Assembly (NCBI GenBank): GCA_022452285.1
Contig: JAKUNG010000009.1
Coordinates: 109,953-173,952 of the forward strand
Direction: 5' to 3'
Origin: Terriglobia bacterium
GTDB taxonomy: Bacteria > Acidobacteriota > Terriglobia > Versatilivoradales > Versatilivoraceae
DNA: 64,000 bases
In this document: piece by piece, positions 37,802 to 45,522 of the stretch
How the letters are laid out: each line of letters opens with the position of its first letter
How positions within the stretch are numbered: position 1 is the first letter of the stretch
Translations under genes and position numbers: made by a program
Notes under the pieces: generated by a model
What the model was told of the DNA's origin: nothing
The model's input: the letters and a program-made list of their open reading frames with translations, nothing else
Databases searched by the model: none

Positions 37802-39448
37802 TCAAGGACTTTTTCGAGTGGCAATATCTAGTTCCTCACTAGTAATAAACTCTAGAACTGCTGGTTGACCTTCTTGAGTCTTAGCAATCCCACGTTTTAG
37901 GGCGGCCAAAACTTCCCCAGGCTCTTCAACTCTTTCACTGTAAGCTCCCAGGCCCTTTGCAACCTCACTAAAATTTCCTGACAAGCTTTTCGTACCAAAT
38001 CGAGCAACAGCCTCAGGAATATACTGTTCATAGCCTCCCATGGCAAAATTATTTAAGATAATTGTCAAAATGGGAATTTTTTCTCGAACTGCGGTTTCCA
38101 CATCCATTCCTACCATTCCAAAAGCAGCGTCGCCCATTAGATTGATCACTAGTTTCTCAGGAATTGCTAATTTAGCTCCCATTGAAGCACCCAAAGAGAA
38201 ACCCAGTTGGGTCGAATTACCCCAACCTAAGTATCCTCTGGGATTAACAGCTTCATATATGGGTGCTAACTGATCTCTGGGCGTTCCAGAATCGTGAGTT
38301 ATGATTGTTGTGGCTGGATCAACTATTTTCATAATGTCTCCAATAACCCTATAAGGACTAATAGGAATTTGGGATGACTCGAGGTTTGATTGCCAACGGT
38401 TTTTCCATTGTTCTCGAGCATTCTTTAGATTATTTTCTAACTTTTCGTTGGAAGATTTCCCTTTTTCTCTTTGTTGCAAATGGACTTCCTCTAACATCTG
38501 CTGAAGAATTAATCGAGCATCCCCCAAAATAGGTACATCAGGTCTATAGTCCTTATAGAGATCATGCCAGTCAACAGTTGCATGAATAAGGATTCGTGAT
38601 CCATTTGGGATCGTCGGTGCAAATAATGACTTTGTTAAACTAGAGCCTACAACAAAAATTGCATCACTCTGCTCCAAGTAGTGGCCAACCATATCAGTTT
38701 GGCTATACCCTGTAGAACCTAATGATAGGGAATGCTTTTCATTAAAAGCACTTTTACCCTGTAAGGAAGTCATTACAGGAGCTCCTATTAGTTCAGCAAG
38801 TCTAGTCAATTCTTTGGAAGCCTCTGCATACAAAACACCCTGTCCTGCCCAAATTATTGGATGCTTAGCAGCCAACAATAATTTAACTGATTCTTGAATT
38901 GCAAAAGGATCCCCTCCACTCTTAGCACTCTGCACAGAACGATAGTCTAGGCTTCCAGAAAATTTTTCTTCTGTAACATCAATAGGAAGTTCAAGCAAAA
39001 CCGGACCCGGAGATCCAGTCCTTAAAGCCAAAAATGCACGTTCCATTCGATTAGGGATATTACTGGCAGACATAATTCGATCTGCCCACTTAGTTGCATT
39101 CTTGTAGTTTTCGAGTGCCTCAAATGTAGGTGGGACCCCTATCCGGTCGCGCCCAGGATGACCGGGCAGAAAAAGTACAGGACTAGAATCACTTCTTGCT
39201 TGTGCAATTCCGGCAAAGGCGTTTTCTGAACCTGGACCTTGTTGTACACTAACAACACCAATATGTTTACCAAAACTCACTCTGGAATAGCCATCGGCCA
39301 TGTTGACAGCTACCCGTTCCTGTCGGGCAACTATTGGACGAATTCCTTCTACAGCCAGCGCATCTAGAATAGGAGTGAACGGGAAACAAAATACTTGTTT
39401 AACTCCTTCTAATTTTAGAATTCTAGCTATTACTTGTGAACCTAACAT
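37802..39448 (-). CDS. ThDP-dependent enzyme, acetolactate synthase-like
   Basis: This is a full-length, 548-aa three-domain ThDP enzyme. The catalytic Glu is in VARQERVAVNMADGYSR (residues ~40-56). The C-terminal diphosphate motif is LMGDAAFGMVGMDVETA followed by NNFAMGGYEQ. The FAD-type acetolactate synthase signature is not clear, and similar orphan 'ThDP-requiring' proteins are related to sulfoacetaldehyde acetyltransferase, oxalyl-CoA decarboxylase or gluconate-derived carboligases. GGGAG is about 10 nt before the ATG. It stands alone, minus strand, convergent with the exchanger. Substrate unknown. Confidence 0.88.
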   Translation of the reverse strand: MLGSQVIARILKLEGVKQVFCFPFTPILDALAVEGIRPIVARQERVAVNMADGYSRVSFGKHIGVVSVQQGPGSENAFAGIAQARSDSSPVLFLPGHPGRDRIGVPPTFEALENYKNATKWADRIMSASNIPNRMERAFLALRTGSPGPVLLELPIDVTEEKFSGSLDYRSVQSAKSGGDPFAIQESVKLLLAAKHPIIWAGQGVLYAEASKELTRLAELIGAPVMTSLQGKSAFNEKHSLSLGSTGYSQTDMVGHYLEQSDAIFVVGSSLTKSLFAPTIPNGSRILIHATVDWHDLYKDYRPDVPILGDARLILQQMLEEVHLQQREKGKSSNEKLENNLKNAREQWKNRWQSNLESSQIPISPYRVIGDIMKIVDPATTIITHDSGTPRDQLAPIYEAVNPRGYLGWGNSTQLGFSLGASMGAKLAIPEKLVINLMGDAAFGMVGMDVETAVREKIPILTIILNNFAMGGYEQYIPEAVARFGTKSLSGNFSEVAKGLGAYSERVEEPGEVLAALKRGIAKTQEGQPAVLEFITSEELDIATRKSP

Positions 39449-39524
39449 CGTCTTCGCTCCCTATTTCTGAACTGTCAAATTTAACATTGGAATCGAATAT
39501 TAAAATTGTTCCCGATTTTCTAGG

Positions 39525-39932
39525 TCAACTATCAAGAGGAAGAGAGTCTTTTAAAAAATCTCTTACAAAGAGAGTTCTTAAGTTGTAAGAAACATTTAAC
39601 GGATACTGAAAACGCAGTCCAACAGGGAAATAAAAACACCATGCACATTCAGACTCGTTAGTTGTGGAACTCCACACCCATTGTGATGTTAACTCAAAAG
39701 GACTTCGAATTTTTCGAGTAGACGAATCCCATAAATCTTGAAGTTCTATAATAGATGGCAAACGCCAATCTTTGAAATCACCAAATATAAGTTCTTCAGC
39801 ACAGAGTTTAGCCTCATACCAGTTAAGAGGGTTACCGTTATCTTTACGAACCCACATTAGCCCTGTTGTGTTATCTTGCACAAGATCATCAGAGGAGGAC
39901 TTTGAAATCATCATATTGTTATTAAGAATCAT
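39525..39932 (-). CDS. DUF1566 (Lcl C-terminal) domain protein
   Basis: This 135-aa protein is a single DUF1566 domain. Characteristic pieces are VQDNTTGLMWVRKDNG, NWYEAKLCAEEL, FKDWRLPSIIELQDLWD and WVWSSTTNE, matching the family's repeated Trp pattern (GLMW, DWRLP, WSST). The family often occurs in secreted or adhesin-like proteins, but here no signal peptide is evident. No clear ribosome site precedes the ATG, and two Met residues at 7-8 could be alternative starts. Function unknown; binding or adhesion is usual for the domain. Confidence 0.85.
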   Translation of the reverse strand: MILNNNMMISKSSSDDLVQDNTTGLMWVRKDNGNPLNWYEAKLCAEELIFGDFKDWRLPSIIELQDLWDSSTRKIRSPFELTSQWVWSSTTNESECAWCFYFPVGLRFQYPLNVSYNLRTLFVRDFLKDSLPLDS

Positions 39933-40055
39933 CTAAAATGAATATTAAACACTTTGGCAGTTGGTTTAAAGAGACTAAGCAGAAAATATTTCAAAGGATA
40001 AAAACCTATTAACTGTACAACTCTTCTCTATAGTTGGGTCAATTTAAAGTTTACA

Positions 40056-40436
40056 TCAGACTGAAATTTCATTTTTTTTAAAAGCTTTGTATAACCGATT
40101 AAACAAAAACTTTCTAATTATTTGACGACAAGTTGGAATCAAACAAAAAAATCCAATAGCATCAGTAACAATTCCGGGGGTCAACAACACAAGTCCAGCG
40201 ATTAAAATTATAGCTCCATCAAGTAAGACAACCGCAGGCAATCTTCCTTCTGACATCTCTTTTTGAATTTGACGTAATACCAAGAGACCCTGACTAGCAG
40301 CAAGATAAGCCCCTAGAACTCCTGTGGTTAAGATCAATACCAAGGTGGATAGAATGCCAAATTCACGACCTATCTCGATCAGGACAATTAATTCCACTGC
40401 TGGAATCAGCAAAAAAAGAATAAGAAGTTTAATCAT
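40056..40436 (-). CDS. fxsA: FxsA family membrane protein
   Basis: This is a 126-aa inner-membrane protein with four hydrophobic segments. Conserved FxsA elements are LIPAVELIVLIEIGREFG, LILTTGVLGAYLAASQG and LVLLTPGIVTDAIGFFCLIP. FxsA is known in E. coli for reducing phage T7 exclusion by the F plasmid; its normal function is unclear. Start is the first ATG, without a strong ribosome site. It stands alone between DUF1566 and an intergenic hairpin. Confidence 0.93.
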   Translation of the reverse strand: MIKLLILFLLIPAVELIVLIEIGREFGILSTLVLILTTGVLGAYLAASQGLLVLRQIQKEMSEGRLPAVVLLDGAIILIAGLVLLTPGIVTDAIGFFCLIPTCRQIIRKFLFNRLYKAFKKNEISV

Positions 40437-40555
40437 AAAACCATTAGGCCGTAGGATTAAAGAAAAATTAAGTTTTCACAGCAAACAAAGGGGTTTAGAA
40501 GTTCTACTATTTAAAACTCCACAAGAGGAACTACTTTTTGAAATGGCAGGGGCTT

Positions 40556-40592
40556 GTGAAATGGAGAGGAATTGAAACACCCTCTCCATCAC
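40556..40592. repeat. Long perfect inverted repeat downstream of the DUF5818-like gene
   Basis: Arms ATGGAGAGG (40561-40569) and CCTCTCCAT (40581-40589) are perfect 9-bp complements around an 11-nt loop. GTG/CAC (40556-40558, 40590-40592) extend the stem past an AA bulge. It lies 33 nt after the end of the minus-strand small gene, a terminator position, but no T-tract follows in that direction. Confidence 0.5.
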
Positions 40593-40624
40593 TAAAAAAC
40601 TGACGATGAAACTATATCCAGTCC

Positions 40625-40945
40625 CTATGGGGCAAGATGTTGCAGAGTTTTGATGGTTAAAGTCCCATCTTTAAGAGTGCCTGTTACTTTTACTTGATGG
40701 CCAAGATGTCCCTTTACTTTATCCTGATTAGCAATCTTAACAACCGTCTTGTCTTCGGTTATAAACACTGCACTTGCGCCACCACCAACACAACCCTTGA
40801 CACAACTAATCGACTTTGCAGAAGCATCTGAATGACCAGCACCACATTTAGAATCAGAGATATGTCCTGTAAAAGATTCACCTGCGGAAACTGACCCTCC
40901 TGCTATAAGAGCTATCATAACCAGCAAAAATAGTATTTTTTTCAT
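40625..40945 (-). CDS. Small exported DUF5818-like protein
   Basis: This 106-aa protein has a signal peptide (residues 1-21, ending SVSA), followed by FTGHISDSKCGAGHSDASAKSISCVKGCVGGGASAV. The pattern 'SDSKCG...H...C...KGC..GGA' and the end DKVKGHLGHQVKVTG match the DUF5818-type proteins seen in many acidobacteria (recognised from memory). The three Cys plus His might bind a metal, or two form a disulfide. The ribosome site AGGGAG is 6 nt before the ATG. Periplasmic; function unknown. This gene is one of the reasons for suspecting an acidobacterial host. Confidence 0.82.
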   Translation of the reverse strand: MKKILFLLVMIALIAGGSVSAGESFTGHISDSKCGAGHSDASAKSISCVKGCVGGGASAVFITEDKTVVKIANQDKVKGHLGHQVKVTGTLKDGTLTIKTLQHLAP

Positions 40946-41080
40946 ATAAACTCCCTAGAAACTTTAGATACAGTCTAGAAAAAAGATCAAGCTAAACAAG
41001 GCCCATCATATACTAAGTTAAAGCCATTTCAAACAAAATAAGGACCCAACCTTCTTTGAACACTCTTACACTGAGTTCAA

Positions 41081-41503
41081 TTAACCTTCTATTGGACTAA
41101 ATCCCAAGATCGTATGGACATTACTGTCGCTACCCTCCTTCAAAAATTCAACCTTTACAGGAAGTCCAACTTTAATAGTATCTGGATTAAGCGAATCAAC
41201 ACCTTTAAGCCTTGCAACAACTCTTGTCTTTTCCTTTAGTTCCACAACTCCTGTACAGTAAGGATTATCCCGACCGTAACCTTGTTGCACCATGGATGGT
41301 GGACCAATAGAAATACTGGTAAAAGCTACTAATCTTCCAACACCCTCCATAGTCTGCCATTCCATGTTGAATGAATTACATTTAGAACAAAGTGGTCTAG
41401 GGGGAACAAAAACAGACTGGCAATCTATACACCTTGAGCCCATCAATTGACGTTCGTCTAAAAATTGATTAAATGAATGGTCACTGAAAGATCTTTGTTC
41501 CAA
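41081..41503 (-). CDS. Zn-ribbon/OB-fold protein (DUF35, thiolase partner)
   Basis: This 140-aa protein starts with a rubredoxin-like zinc ribbon (C-x2-C in CIDCQ and C-x2-C in CSKCN, residues ~23-42), followed by an OB-fold (GRLVAFTSISIGPP, NPYCTGVVELKEKTRVVARLKG). DUF35 proteins pair with thiolase-fold partners, for example in archaeal HMG-CoA synthesis and in the ChsH2/Ltp2 steroid side-chain aldolase. The start is a TTG preceded by AAAGGCGG. It lies 4 nt after the thiolase gene in the same direction, so a complex is expected. Confidence 0.92.
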   Translation of the reverse strand: MEQRSFSDHSFNQFLDERQLMGSRCIDCQSVFVPPRPLCSKCNSFNMEWQTMEGVGRLVAFTSISIGPPSMVQQGYGRDNPYCTGVVELKEKTRVVARLKGVDSLNPDTIKVGLPVKVEFLKEGSDSNVHTILGFSPIEG

Positions 41504-41507
41504 TTGA

Positions 41508-42770
41508 CTACCGCCTTTCTAAGATTGTAAAGGTTGAGGTTCCACCGGTACCCCCAAGATTATGGGCAGCCCCAAATTTCAAATCACCTGAAACTTGCCT
41601 TTGTCCAGCCTGTTGCCGAAGTTGAGTCCAAACTTCAACCAGTTGAGCTGCTCCAGTTGCTCCTACAGGGTGTCCTTTACACTTTAGTCCACCGGAGGTA
41701 TTGATTGGTTTAGAACCTTCAAGTCGAGTATGGCCTTCTTCAACAGCTTTATACCCTTCCCCTGCTTTAAAAAATCCAAGATCTTCAATATGGAGCAATT
41801 CTGCAATTGAGAAACAGTCATGTACTTCTGCAAACTGGATGTCTTTAGGTCCTAAGCCTGACATTTCATAGGCTTCATGCGCAGCATATCGAGTAGCCTC
41901 AAACGATGTTAGATCCTGTGCAGCATGAAGACCACGCCCACTCCCTTGTCCCATACCCGCAACGTAAAGTGGATCATCGGTAAAATTTTTAGCAATATCC
42001 TCACCAACCAATAACAAACAACTTGCACCATCACTAATTGGACAACAATCAAAAACATGAATAGGCCAAGCAACTGCAGGGTTAGCTCTGGGATCATTGA
42101 GAAAAGCCTTAGCATCGATCCAAGTTGGAGTAGGTCTCCCCTTACTTTCGGCACGCTTAATTCTAGCTGCCATTACATCTTCCATTGAAGCATTGAGTTG
42201 TGCTTTAGGGTTACGGGCGGCATTTTCATGACTTTTAATCGTTACATTCATCAAGTGATCACGTGAAGCTCCATATCTCTCAAAGTAGGCAGTAGCAATC
42301 GTTCCAAAAACTCCTGGAAACGTGAAACCTACTTGACTTTCATAGGGAATCGCAGCTAGCGACAAACCCTCAGCCACTTCTTCAGTTGAACCCTTGGACA
42401 TATCTTCAACTCCACCCACTAGCACCGCATCATAAAAACCAGAGGCTATGGCAAAAACTCCTTCTCGAAAAGCCAAAGCACTAGAAGCACAGGCCCCTTC
42501 GGTTCGAGTCGCTGGCCGAGGCACAAAGCTTAGAGCATCTGATAAGATGGCACCCCAGTGTGACTGGTGTACAAAAAAATCATTGGTAAAATTCCCTACA
42601 TATAGTGCATCAATTTCCTGCGGGTTACACCCCTTATCCACAGAGGCCAACATGTTTTGGAAAGCTTCTAAAAATAGATCTTTTGAATCTCGATCCTTAA
42701 ACATGTCGAATTTCGACATGCCAGCACCAACCAAAGCTACCCCTCTTCCTAATTTCCTTTTTTTTATCAT
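41508..42770 (-). CDS. Thiolase-family protein (acetyl-CoA acetyltransferase / SCP-x-like)
   Basis: This 420-aa thiolase-superfamily protein has the acyl-enzyme Cys in TEGACASSALAFREG (residue ~89), histidine in HDCFSIAEL, and the C-terminal KGHPVGATGAAQ. The single C-terminal Cys of degradative thiolases is not where expected, which is common in the SCP-x/DUF35-associated group. With its DUF35 partner it may act as an aldolase or carry out Claisen condensation or cleavage of an acyl-CoA. It is the first gene of a two-gene operon; no other beta-oxidation genes are near. No clear ribosome site precedes the ATG. Confidence 0.92.
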   Translation of the reverse strand: MIKKRKLGRGVALVGAGMSKFDMFKDRDSKDLFLEAFQNMLASVDKGCNPQEIDALYVGNFTNDFFVHQSHWGAILSDALSFVPRPATRTEGACASSALAFREGVFAIASGFYDAVLVGGVEDMSKGSTEEVAEGLSLAAIPYESQVGFTFPGVFGTIATAYFERYGASRDHLMNVTIKSHENAARNPKAQLNASMEDVMAARIKRAESKGRPTPTWIDAKAFLNDPRANPAVAWPIHVFDCCPISDGASCLLLVGEDIAKNFTDDPLYVAGMGQGSGRGLHAAQDLTSFEATRYAAHEAYEMSGLGPKDIQFAEVHDCFSIAELLHIEDLGFFKAGEGYKAVEEGHTRLEGSKPINTSGGLKCKGHPVGATGAAQLVEVWTQLRQQAGQRQVSGDLKFGAAHNLGGTGGTSTFTILERR

Positions 42771-42942
42771 AATTTTTTACCAATTAGTGTATGGACCAAC
42801 ACCATATAATCTCTGTTTTGTTGTTCCTCCATTTTATCACATTCAGGTTAAGTGTCTTGATAGATTAGGTCTCTTAAAAAATACTTACCGTCCTATATTA
42901 TTATTGGTTAAGGATAGTTTAAACCTGTGATTAGTTGCATAC

Positions 42943-44421
42943 TCATACAAACTGTAAACTGTAGATCCTTGCTCGACGCATTCGAAAACGTATCCTGATT
43001 GGCTTATTAGCCCAAGTAGAAAGATCAGACTGCTTCTGCCAAGTCACAGTTTGGTTAATACAGTCACCCGAGATAGGGTCACAATCATCAAAGGAATGAC
43101 CAGGTATAGCTGGAGAAGGAGTAAATCGAGTATCATTTGCAGCATCGGCTAATTCCACAAAAATATCACCTCCATAACGTGTCCAGCAGTTAAGTTTCAG
43201 ATGATTTCCTGAAAAAGTTGAAACTACCGTGGAACATTGTCCCAGTGAGTCTGCTTCAAGTGATACGAAACCGTCCTGTCTCCACGTAGCTGTTAGGATT
43301 CCATCTTCTGGATTTGAATTGTCGTAAAACACTTGATTATGTGAAGATCGTCTAGGCGCATAGGTTAATGAAATCTCTCCTTTGTTGAAACTGGCAAGAC
43401 CACAACCTGCGTAAACTCCCCCTTGAGAGTTTGTACCTGGCTCTCCACCTGGAATTACTGGCTGTCTTAATGGACGTTGCCATTTTAAACCGTCTCGACT
43501 GGTCATCATGTGTACTTCAGTATAATCACCATTACGAATATAAAGGGCGGGAAACATCAAATGGGCGTCAGCATTTGGCCAGCGAACATAAGAATTTGTA
43601 TAAATGTCCGTGTCAGGTCTGTCAAGCATGTCTGTTTCAACTACTGTTCTAGGGACAGGCCACTTCTCAAAACAATCAGTTTCTGCATAGGTAATGGTTC
43701 GACGACCATGAGAAGCTAAATGTTCATGATGAGTCCATCCTCGGAAATAACCAACATAACGATTCTTTTCTGGATTAAAACAAACCCCTGTTTGGACATC
43801 ATTGAGATAGGTAGAAATTAATGGTTTTTCAATCATCTTCCAGTGCAACCCATCAGCAGAGATCGCTCCTAAAACAGCAAACCGACCTTGATAGGCTCCT
43901 TGATGAACCATCTTATACTTTGCTTCTGGTGGCGCACTTGGATCTTTAAAGACACTTGATCCATGGGCATCCCGACCTGGTGAAGCATCTAAACCATAAA
44001 TTATATTGTTGTTGCGGGACCCATTAAAAGAAACAATGCCTAAATTGGGTTTGACCCAATGAATACCATCAGTTGATTCTGCATAGGCAAGTGTTCTCTG
44101 GGTTCCTAATTCTTCTTTAGCTTCCAGCACTCCACTTTCATCTCCACTATCATAATAAAGACGATAGCGACCATCGTCCTCAAAAAGAGTGCTGTATACA
44201 CCCATTCCAGATTTGGCATTTCCATGTTCCCAAGGCTTATCTGGTGAAATTAAGGGGATTCTGTCCAATCTTGGCAAATGTGGCTTTAGGAGAACACCGG
44301 AGGGCATCTCCCAACTTTCCGATTGTTCTCCACCAAACGACAAACCATACCCTGGTTCGATCAGACTCCAATCGATAAATACATGTTTTTTGTTTTTGAG
44401 ATCGTATGGCTTATAAGGCAT
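42943..44421 (-). CDS. GH32/GH43-like five-bladed propeller glycosidase-related protein
   Basis: This is a 492-aa beta-propeller protein. Sequences such as GVYSTLFEDDGRYRLYYDSG, TLAYAESTDGIHWVKPNLG, YKMVHQGAYQGRFAVLGAISADGLHWKMIEKP and MTSRDGLKWQRP are typical of the putative glycosyl hydrolases of the GH32/43/130 group in planctomycetes. The C-terminal ~100 aa look like a beta-sandwich. No signal peptide is seen. The ATG at 44421 follows AGGAG with a 4-nt spacer; a further ATG five codons earlier lacks a site. Catalytic acids cannot be assigned. Probably sugar-binding or hydrolytic. Confidence 0.8.
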   Translation of the reverse strand: MPYKPYDLKNKKHVFIDWSLIEPGYGLSFGGEQSESWEMPSGVLLKPHLPRLDRIPLISPDKPWEHGNAKSGMGVYSTLFEDDGRYRLYYDSGDESGVLEAKEELGTQRTLAYAESTDGIHWVKPNLGIVSFNGSRNNNIIYGLDASPGRDAHGSSVFKDPSAPPEAKYKMVHQGAYQGRFAVLGAISADGLHWKMIEKPLISTYLNDVQTGVCFNPEKNRYVGYFRGWTHHEHLASHGRRTITYAETDCFEKWPVPRTVVETDMLDRPDTDIYTNSYVRWPNADAHLMFPALYIRNGDYTEVHMMTSRDGLKWQRPLRQPVIPGGEPGTNSQGGVYAGCGLASFNKGEISLTYAPRRSSHNQVFYDNSNPEDGILTATWRQDGFVSLEADSLGQCSTVVSTFSGNHLKLNCWTRYGGDIFVELADAANDTRFTPSPAIPGHSFDDCDPISGDCINQTVTWQKQSDLSTWANKPIRIRFRMRRARIYSLQFV

Positions 44422-44553
44422 AACACTCCTTTTCATTAATTGCAGGAATTAATGGAATTAAAAACAATCGTATTGTCGATTTACTTTGTGCGAACTAATT
44501 TTCAATAACTTTTTAAAACAATTAAATCTTATTTCTGATTGCTCACTAATAGT

Positions 44554-45237
44554 CTAACTAATGGAAGTATCCTCTGGAACAGAAATAAGATATCTTTTAC
44601 TCAGATAACGAACAATTAAACCGGCATTTTCTTCTGGACTACAAGAGATAGTGTCTAATCTAATTTCTGGACTTTCTGGAGACTCATAGGGATCATCTAT
44701 ACCGGTAAACCCTCTGATTTCTCCTCGACGTGCCTTAGCATAAAGGCCTTTGGAATCCCTTCTCTCACAAACTTCTAAGGGCGTATCAACAAATACTTCG
44801 ACGAAATGATGGTGCCCTATTTCTTTACGTACATCATTGCGCGTAGACTTGTAAGGACTGACGGTAGCGCAAATTACCAGACCCCCATGATGAACAATTT
44901 CTGAAGCCACAAAGCCAACCCGCCTAATGTTGATATCTCGATCACGCTTGCTAAATCCTAAGCCTTTAGAGAGATTTGCTCGAACAATATCTCCATCCAA
45001 TACTGTTGATCGTTGACGGTATTCTTGCAAAAGGTCTGCTAAGACCTCAGCAGTTGTTGACTTTCCCGATCCACTAAGACCTGTTAACCAAATACATGTA
45101 CCTTTGTTATTCATTGACGAAGAAACATCAGATACATTACCAACTATCTGGGTTTCTATAAACCACGACGGAAGTGGTTTACCCTCATCTAGGAGATCTT
45201 TCCAAACCTTTAAAATTTCTGGATCTACAATATTCAT
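44554..45237 (-). CDS. cysC: Adenylylsulfate (APS) kinase
   Basis: CysC phosphorylates APS to PAPS. The P-loop GLSGSGKST is at 53-61. DGDIVRANLSKGLGFSKRDRDINIRR, ATVSPYKSTRNDVR and FVEVFVDTPLEVCERRDSKGLYAKARRGEI are canonical. A roughly 45-residue N-terminal extension (WKDLLDEGKPLPSWFI) precedes the kinase domain and is not part of the usual short CysC. No CysN/CysD is nearby, so PAPS may serve sulfation of polysaccharide or lipid, or the other sulfur genes lie elsewhere. Weak ribosome site before the ATG. Confidence 0.95.
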   Translation of the reverse strand: MNIVDPEILKVWKDLLDEGKPLPSWFIETQIVGNVSDVSSSMNNKGTCIWLTGLSGSGKSTTAEVLADLLQEYRQRSTVLDGDIVRANLSKGLGFSKRDRDINIRRVGFVASEIVHHGGLVICATVSPYKSTRNDVRKEIGHHHFVEVFVDTPLEVCERRDSKGLYAKARRGEIRGFTGIDDPYESPESPEIRLDTISCSPEENAGLIVRYLSKRYLISVPEDTSIS

Positions 45238-45522
45238 AAACTTTTCTTAATATCTTCAATCATCTAGTTTTATCAGTTGTCCAAGAATTCTACCATGCCA
45301 TTATTTTTTACTACTCTTCTAATTTCTCTTGGACTTTAAAGGCCAGTATACATCTTAGGTATTACTGAGTTACATCGGAGTCAATTCAACTAAGATTAAC
45401 AGAGACCCATTTTAAAAACAGCTGTCTTACCGCCTTATAAAAAAAATTAATGCCTAAACTCTTTCAGTAAATTCATATCAGCGATATAATTTACTTTAAA
45501 TTATTTCTTGAAATAGAGCTTA

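Noticed and set aside
42448..42930. 160-aa frame on the plus strand across the thiolase start
   Set aside because: It overlaps the well-supported thiolase on the opposite strand and has no family resemblance or ribosome site.
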